Source: Oscillospiraceae bacterium
Lineage (GTDB): Bacteria > Bacillota > Clostridia > UBA1381 > UBA9506
Direction of reading: 5' to 3'
Assembly: GCA_015068905.1 (NCBI GenBank)
Contig: SVJQ01000013.1
Coordinates: 1 to 43,732 of the forward strand
Length of the DNA: 43,732 bases
The notes under the pieces were generated by a model. The model made no database searches. It was not told where the DNA came from and saw only the letters and a list, made by a program, of their open reading frames with translations. The position numbers and the translations under genes were made by a program. Positions 38,907 to 43,732 of this stretch are shown here, in pieces. Positions within the stretch are counted from its first letter, which is position 1; every line of letters begins with the position of its first letter.

Positions 38907-40061
38907 ATGAATTTTAAAAAGGATTTAACAGAGAACATTTTAGCTTTTTGGCTGAAAAGCTCTATTGATACCAAAAACGGGGGTATTTATACCTGCGTTG
39001 ATAAAGAGGGAAAGGTATACGGCACAGATAAAAGTGTGTGGTTTCAGGGGCGGGCACTCTGGAGCTTTTGCAAAGCTTATAATACCATTGAGAAGAAGCC
39101 GGAATATTTAGAAGCGGCAAAAACCATTTACAGCTTTTTGCCTAAGTGCACAGACACTGACGGCAGAATGTTTTTCACCGTGACAGAAGATGGGCGTGAG
39201 CTGCAGAAACGCCGTTACTATTTTTCTGAGACCTTTGCAGCCATTGGCTGTGCAGAATACTATAAAGCAACAGGCGATAAGAGCGTTTTAGAAACAGCTG
39301 AGCGCTATTTTGATGTTGCTTATGAATGCTATACCGGTGTTCGCAAAAACACGCCGAAAATCAACCCTGACAATCAGGCAATGAAGGCGCTGTCACCTGT
39401 GATGATTATGCTTTCTACCGTGCAGGTGATGAGAAGCGCCAACCCCTGTGAAAAGTATGATGCCATTGCAAAAAAATGCCTGAATGATGTTATAAATGGT
39501 GGCTTTTTAACTGAAAAAGCGTTGATGGAAGGTGTCAGCGCAGAAGGTGAGTTTATGAGCTCTCCCACGGGCAGAATCGTAAACCCCGGCCACTCAATGG
39601 AGGCTGCCTGGTTCATTATGATGGAAGGTATCATTACAAAAAATCAGGAAGCGATTGAAATCGGCAAAAAGATCATTGATATCACCTGGCCTTTGGGTTG
39701 GGATAAAGAGCACGGTGGCATCATTGCCTTTACAGACGTTTTGGGTATGCCCCCTCAGCAGCTTGAATGGGATATGAAGCTTTGGTGGCCCCAGTGTGAA
39801 ACTATGATTGCGCTCAGAATGGCTTATATTTTATTCGACGATGAATCTTATAAAGAAAAATATGAGCTGGTTAAAAAATACTGTGAAGACAACTTCTGTG
39901 ATACAGAAAACGGCGAGTGGTACGGCTATCTGCATTATGATAACACCGTATCAACCACATTAAAAGGAAATATTTTCAAAGGCCCCTTCCATATTCCCAG
40001 GTTGTACATTATTATGGCCCTATTGGATGAATACGGAAACTTCGATAAATATATCGGTTAA
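38907..40061 (+). CDS. AGE family epimerase/isomerase (N-acylglucosamine 2-epimerase-like)
   Basis: A 384-residue (alpha/alpha)6-barrel protein of the N-acylglucosamine 2-epimerase superfamily, which also includes cellobiose 2-epimerase. Features: GGIYTCVDKEGK, KSVWFQGRALWSFCKAY, RRYYFSETFAAIGCAEYYKATGD, NPGHSMEAAWF (active-site His) and LWWPQCETMIALRMAY. The substrate cannot be fixed from sequence; an acylated or free hexose is likely. GGAGAGG precedes the ATG. Glycerate kinase starts 19 bp downstream, in the same transcript. Confidence 0.92.
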   Translation: MNFKKDLTENILAFWLKSSIDTKNGGIYTCVDKEGKVYGTDKSVWFQGRALWSFCKAYNTIEKKPEYLEAAKTIYSFLPKCTDTDGRMFFTVTEDGRELQKRRYYFSETFAAIGCAEYYKATGDKSVLETAERYFDVAYECYTGVRKNTPKINPDNQAMKALSPVMIMLSTVQVMRSANPCEKYDAIAKKCLNDVINGGFLTEKALMEGVSAEGEFMSSPTGRIVNPGHSMEAAWFIMMEGIITKNQEAIEIGKKIIDITWPLGWDKEHGGIIAFTDVLGMPPQQLEWDMKLWWPQCETMIALRMAYILFDDESYKEKYELVKKYCEDNFCDTENGEWYGYLHYDNTVSTTLKGNIFKGPFHIPRLYIIMALLDEYGNFDKYIG

Positions 40062-40080
40062 AGCTTGAGGTGGTCAGTTT

Positions 40081-41217
40081 ATGAACGTAGTAATTGCGAT
40101 TGATTCCTTTAAGGGAAGCCTAAGCTCACCGGAAGCCGGTCGTGCCGCTAAAGAGGGCATCACGCGTGTGTATCCTGATGCCAAAGTGTCCGTTTGCCCC
40201 ATTGCTGACGGCGGAGAGGGCACAGTAGAGGCTCTTGTTTCAGGACTTGGCGGCACAATGGAAAGAGTTGTGGTGACAGGTCCGCTGGACAGTAAGGTAG
40301 AAGCTAAGTACGGTATTGTGAATCAAACCACGGCTGTTATCGAAATGGCAGAAGCCGCAGGTATTACCCTTGTATCGCCGGAGAAGAGAAATCCGCTTTA
40401 CACCACAACCTACGGTGTGGGCGAGTTGATTTGCGATGCCATAGAAAAAGGGTGCCGTGATTTCATCATCGGCATCGGTGGCAGTGCCACCAATGACGGG
40501 GGTGCAGGCATGCTGCAGGCGCTTGGCTTTGGCTTTCTTAAAGAAAATGGTGAGCCGATTGCCCCCGGCGCATTGGGACTTTCAGAACTTCATCATATAA
40601 CAAATATAAATGCTTTGCCGGCTCTGTCAGAATGCACCTTCCGCATCGCCTGTGATGTAGATAATCCTTTGTGCGGAGAGCGGGGTTGCAGCGCTGTTTA
40701 CGGTCCGCAAAAGGGCGCAACCCCAAGTATGGTTGCCGATATGGACACTTGGCTCAGCCATTATGCTGAGCTTGCGAAAAATGTGAACTCTGAGGCAGAC
40801 CCCAATGTGCCTGGATCCGGTGCTGCCGGTGGTCTGGGCTTTGCGTTTATGACCTTTTTAGGCGGTCGCCTTCAAAAGGGTATTGAATTGATTTTAGAGG
40901 CGACACGAGTAGAGCAAACAATTTGCGGGGCAGATTATGTGCTGACCGGTGAAGGCAGGCTTGACGGGCAGACAGTTATGGGCAAAGCACCGGCAGGGGT
41001 TGCCGGTCTTGCAAAAAAATATAACATCCCCGTGATTGCCCTTGCAGGTGGGGTGACTGACGAGGCAAAGGCGTGTAACGACCATGGGATTGACACCTTT
41101 TTCCCCATTGTGAGAGGTGTTTGTTCGCTTGACGAGGCGATGGATAAAGACCGTGCGTACCGTAATATGGCAGACACGGTGGAGCAGATTTTCAGATTGA
41201 TTCAAATAAAAAAATGA
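40081..41217 (+). CDS. Glycerate kinase (GlxK/GarK family)
   Basis: A 378-residue kinase that phosphorylates D-glycerate, usually to 2-phosphoglycerate, feeding glycolysis. Family features: start VVIAIDSFKGSLSSPEAGRAAKEG, PIADGGEGTVEAL, IGIGGSATNDGGAGMLQALG, VPGSGAAGGLGFA and VLTGEGRLDGQTVMGK. Length is normal. GAGGTGG precedes ATG 40081. Together with the epimerase it suggests catabolism of a sugar or sugar acid. The subtilase gene follows after 10 bp. Confidence 0.95.
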   Translation: MNVVIAIDSFKGSLSSPEAGRAAKEGITRVYPDAKVSVCPIADGGEGTVEALVSGLGGTMERVVVTGPLDSKVEAKYGIVNQTTAVIEMAEAAGITLVSPEKRNPLYTTTYGVGELICDAIEKGCRDFIIGIGGSATNDGGAGMLQALGFGFLKENGEPIAPGALGLSELHHITNINALPALSECTFRIACDVDNPLCGERGCSAVYGPQKGATPSMVADMDTWLSHYAELAKNVNSEADPNVPGSGAAGGLGFAFMTFLGGRLQKGIELILEATRVEQTICGADYVLTGEGRLDGQTVMGKAPAGVAGLAKKYNIPVIALAGGVTDEAKACNDHGIDTFFPIVRGVCSLDEAMDKDRAYRNMADTVEQIFRLIQIKK

Positions 41218-41227
41218 GGTGGTTTGC

Positions 41228-42559
41228 ATGAAAAAGGTTTTGCTTTTCGGTATCCTCTGTTTTATGATTTTGGGTATTAAGGTTTGTGCTGATGACAGTT
41301 ACCTTGTGTGGTTGGATGACTCTATACAGCTTTTTAGCGTAGAAAATCAAGCACAGGGTGACGGTTTTATAACCATGGGTGAGGCTGACCTTGCAGAGTG
41401 CTTAGATGCCGGGATTGTAGAGCGTTACATCCCCAATATTCCTGTGAAATTGTGCGACCTTGACTGGAATCAGCAGGCAATCAACGTAGACTTTCCTCAA
41501 AGCATCGGTTGCCGTGGGAATGATGTAACCGTGGCGGTGATTGACTCCGGTGTGCAGGAAATTGGCGTTTTGCAGGGGCGGGTTTTGCCGGGAATGAATT
41601 TGCTGAGCGGCACCACCGATGTGACGGATACGGTGGGTCACGGTACATTTGTCAGTGGCATTATTGCTGCCGGTGCAGATAAATGCAAAATTATTCCTTT
41701 AAAATGCTTTGATGCCGACACCACAGACCTGGGCTATATTCTAAATGCTATTTATCACGCTGTTGTCACTTATGAGGTAGACGTCATCAACATGAGTGTC
41801 AGCTTCAGCGAAAATGCCGAGGGTGTTACTGATGAACAAATGGCGCAGATTATTGATGTGTTTAATCAGTATGTCACCAATGCATCCGATGCAGGTGTTC
41901 TTGTGGTTTGCGCTGTGGGTAATGACAGCACAGCGGCAATGCATTATCCGGCAGGGTGTTTAGATGCCGTGGGTGTAGGTGCTGTTGATGCGGAAAATGC
42001 CCATTGCTCCTTCTCCCAGTATAATGACAGCGTTTTTGTTGTGGCACCGGGGCGGGCTGTTGTCAGTACGGCTATCAACGGCTATACATCAGATTCCGGC
42101 ACATCCTTTGCGGCACCTCATGTTTCAGCGCTGGCAGCTATTGCAAAGTCAATGAACCCCAAGATAACAACTGCTGAATTTAAAACTCTTTTAATGGATA
42201 CTTCAATAGATTTAGGTGTCGAGGGTCGTGACGATTATTACGGCTATGGCTTGATTGACTGTGAAGCGGCAGCGAAAAAGCTGATGGCTGGTGAACAGGT
42301 TTATATTTCACCCATTGACAAGACGGCATCCGGCACAAGTGCTGTTTTTTATAATAACACAAGTGACAGCGTAACAGCCTGGTGTATCTTTGCAAGCTAC
42401 GGACAAAACGGGCTCAGTAGTGCACCGGTTATGACTATGCAGACCATTTTGCCGGGCAAAACGTATTCTTTTGAAAACTCCGGCACAAATGATAGCGTCA
42501 GCTTTATGGCATGGAAAAATCTGGAGACATTGCAACCCTTAGGCAGCAGTAGACAATGA
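41228..42559 (+). CDS. Secreted S8 family serine peptidase (subtilase)
   Basis: A 443-residue protein with a signal peptide (residues 1-21, KKVLLFGILCFMILGIKVCA). The catalytic triad is visible: Asp106 in VAVIDSGVQ, His138 in GHGTFVSG and Ser293 in GTSFAAPHVS, with the oxyanion Asn in VVCAVGND. A prodomain-like segment (about 22-90) precedes the catalytic domain, and a beta-rich tail (about 345-443, FYNNTSDSVTAWCIFASY) follows. It is active outside the cell. ATG 41228 is chosen (GAGGTGG upstream) over a GTG at 41219. It shares a transcript with sugar-metabolism genes without an obvious functional link. Confidence 0.93.
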   Translation: MKKVLLFGILCFMILGIKVCADDSYLVWLDDSIQLFSVENQAQGDGFITMGEADLAECLDAGIVERYIPNIPVKLCDLDWNQQAINVDFPQSIGCRGNDVTVAVIDSGVQEIGVLQGRVLPGMNLLSGTTDVTDTVGHGTFVSGIIAAGADKCKIIPLKCFDADTTDLGYILNAIYHAVVTYEVDVINMSVSFSENAEGVTDEQMAQIIDVFNQYVTNASDAGVLVVCAVGNDSTAAMHYPAGCLDAVGVGAVDAENAHCSFSQYNDSVFVVAPGRAVVSTAINGYTSDSGTSFAAPHVSALAAIAKSMNPKITTAEFKTLLMDTSIDLGVEGRDDYYGYGLIDCEAAAKKLMAGEQVYISPIDKTASGTSAVFYNNTSDSVTAWCIFASYGQNGLSSAPVMTMQTILPGKTYSFENSGTNDSVSFMAWKNLETLQPLGSSRQ

Positions 42560-42572
42560 AAATACAGATACA

Positions 42573-42607
42573 AAAAAAGCGACTTGCATAAGCAAGTCGC
42601 TTTTTGA
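42573..42607. terminator. Bidirectional terminator between the subtilase and lipoprotein genes
   Basis: AAAAAGCGACTTGC / GCAAGTCGCTTTTT, 14-bp perfect stem with an ATAA loop. Confidence 0.88.
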
Positions 42608-42615
42608 CAATATGG

Positions 42616-43305
42616 TCAAACCAAAGCAAAGTCGCTGGCATTAAAATCAATTAACCATTTGCCGTCTTTTTTCACAACAATCAGTTTTTTATCTGTTGTG
42701 TATGACTCAAACTCAATCGTATCGGCTATTTTCATAAAAAGCTTTACGTTTTCCGATACAAAGATTCTGTTTTGCTCAGTTTCTGTCATATCATCGGTAA
42801 TTGTACCGGCGTTTTTCAAATCTTCTAGCAAAGTTTTCTGATCTTTTTCATGCTGTTCGCGAAAAGCGGTGACTACATCAGCTTCTGTCACAGTAATGGT
42901 AAGGGTATATGCATCATCGCTGTTTTTTTCAATTTGCTTAATTTCGTAGGTCATTTCATTTCGACCGCGGACGAGCAGGTTGGTATAGGCTTCTTTTAAG
43001 TCACGGCTATGTGCGATATACTCAGGAGGGATTCCGCCAAGCTGTTCTTCTATCATTGTATTTAGATGTATATCCCATGTATAGCCTATCAGTTTTTCAG
43101 GTCTGGTAATATAATTTTTGAGTGTGGCAAAATTCCAGTCCTGCCAGGATTCTAAAAAGGATTCAGCAACCTCGCAGACCTCTCGTTCTTCATCATTGGC
43201 ATAGTTTTTTTCATAGTCGCCAACGCCGAATTTTTCGTATGATGAGCAAGCACTCAGTGAAAGCGCAAGCGCTAAAGTCAGTAAGATTGATAACAGCTTT
43301 TTCAT
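42616..43305 (-). CDS. Lipoprotein of unknown function
   Basis: A 229-residue protein with a lipoprotein signal: KKLLSILLTLALALS then the lipobox LSAC, giving Cys21 as the lipidated residue. The mature part is acidic and helical at first (NDEEREVCEVAESFLESWQDWNFATLKNYI), then has beta strands (MTYEIKQIEKNSDDAYTLTITVTEADVV), and ends with KKLIVVKKDGKWLIDFNASDF. The shape resembles NTF2-like or DUF4878/DUF5105-type lipoproteins, but I cannot name a family. ATG 43305 is chosen because GGAGG lies 8 bp upstream and the promoter is at 43345-43374, inside the longer open frame. Confidence 0.88.
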   Translation of the reverse strand: MKKLLSILLTLALALSLSACSSYEKFGVGDYEKNYANDEEREVCEVAESFLESWQDWNFATLKNYITRPEKLIGYTWDIHLNTMIEEQLGGIPPEYIAHSRDLKEAYTNLLVRGRNEMTYEIKQIEKNSDDAYTLTITVTEADVVTAFREQHEKDQKTLLEDLKNAGTITDDMTETEQNRIFVSENVKLFMKIADTIEFESYTTDKKLIVVKKDGKWLIDFNASDFALV

Positions 43306-43344
43306 TTTAAGACCTCCGGATTTTTTGTCTGATTGCCTTTTGTT

Positions 43345-43374
43345 ATTATACCGCCAAAGAGAATAACTTGTCAA
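43345..43374 (-). promoter_or_regulatory. Promoter of the lipoprotein gene
   Basis: Minus strand: perfect -35 TTGACA (43369-43374), 18-bp spacer, perfect -10 TATAAT (43345-43350). Confidence 0.8.
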
Positions 43375-43484
43375 GGCTTGTCGCTTTTTGCAGATAACTA
43401 ATGAGCATAGGGTCAAGAGGTCTTGACTCAAAAACGCATACCAAATAAAAAAACGAGCCATACCTTGCGGTATAACTCACAAGT

Positions 43485-43605
43485 ACCGAAGGTACAGGGC
43501 TCCCGAAAAGCCTTTGACTTTTCGGGAAAGAGGAGGAACAGTGTAGCAGGCGACTGATTTTTTTGCAAAAAAAATCGGAACAAGCAAAACTTGTTCCGAC
43601 GTGGT
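43485..43605 (+). repeat. Composite repeat, copy D (partner of 24623-24760)
   Basis: Starts ACCGAAGGTACAGGG, then CCCGAAAAGCC-TTTGA-CTTTTCGGG hairpin, AAGAGGAGGAACAGTG, ATTTTTTTGCAAAAAAAATC, CGGAACAAG-CAAAA-CTTGTTCCG, and ends CGACGTGGT. Same order and orientation as copy C. A small TACC-TTGC-GGTA hairpin (43461-43472) precedes it, as in the hairpin array before copy C. The gene-free stretch 43375-43732 holds only this and the inverted repeat below. Confidence 0.8.
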
Positions 43606-43634
43606 CGGGTGTTCATAACGTGTCAAAACTAAAC

Positions 43635-43715
43635 TCGCAAAAAGTTGATAGCGACAGCGAACCGTTGTGAGGGCGTTTACAACCGAACAGGTAAGCCGAG
43701 CGTGACTTTTTGCGA
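43635..43715. repeat. Perfect 11-bp inverted repeat enclosing a structured segment
   Basis: TCGCAAAAAGT at 43635-43645 and ACTTTTTGCGA at 43705-43715 enclose about 59 bp that include GTTGT/ACAAC arms. It is followed at the window end by AAGGAGGAGAAGC, which could be a ribosome binding site for a gene outside the window or part of the repeat. Confidence 0.55.
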
Positions 43716-43732
43716 AGGAGGAGAAGCAAGGA

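Overview
The window looks like chromosomal DNA from a spore-forming anaerobic member of the Clostridia (Firmicutes), probably an uncultured gut-type lineage. The evidence is a germination protease gene (gpr) behind a sigma-G-like promoter, an S-layer-homology protein, AGGAGG ribosome binding sites, TTGACA/TATAAT promoters, a lysine riboswitch upstream of asd-dapA-dapB, a TrmK/Nif3 pair, and a GlpA-like/FAD/DUF1667 oxidoreductase set. No phage, conjugative element or CRISPR array is visible. The accessory content is intergenic repeats and one REP-associated transposase.

Layout. 1-11.8 kb: the end of one copy and a full second copy of an uncharacterised protein, separated by an AraC regulator; an SLH protein; gpr; an M23 peptidase with a free-standing ACT protein; a second AraC regulator divergent from an operon of SGNH hydrolase, RpiB-like isomerase and large glycoside hydrolase. 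The SLH-to-hydrolase block is bracketed by two inverted copies of a structured repeat, each starting at a stop codon. 11.8-14.1 kb: ruvC-ruvA-ruvB (minus strand). 14.2-21.2 kb: argG, argH, XRE-cupin regulator, acyl-CoA synthetase, trmK, nif3 and a RAYT gene (plus strand). 21.2-24.3 kb: asd-dapA-dapB under a lysine riboswitch (minus strand). 24.3-25.1 kb: a gene-free zone with a hairpin array, a composite repeat, a duplicated tRNA 3' end and a CAT-anticodon tRNA.

25.2-35.6 kb: a GNAT-like protein; a DeoR regulator followed by a five-gene operon (GlpA-like dehydrogenase, FAD/NAD oxidoreductase, DUF1667 protein, M81/MlrC-like peptidase, PHP hydrolase); an ABC-F ATPase; an AAC(3)-family protein. 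35.7-38.8 kb (minus strand): uracil permease and upp, and a lone E2-type acyltransferase domain whose active-site His is replaced by Glu. 38.9-42.6 kb: AGE-family epimerase, glycerate kinase and a secreted subtilase. 42.6-43.7 kb: a lipoprotein and a second copy of the composite repeat.

The physiology suggested is sugar and sugar-acid catabolism under local regulators (AraC, DeoR), amino-acid biosynthesis (Arg, Lys/DAP), pyrimidine salvage and sporulation. No obvious defence system is present. The least explained items are the structured intergenic repeats, REP hairpins inside the RAYT coding sequence, the DeoR-linked redox/M81/PHP operon, and several enzyme homologues with substituted catalytic residues. 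All assignments come from reading the sequence; no database search was run.
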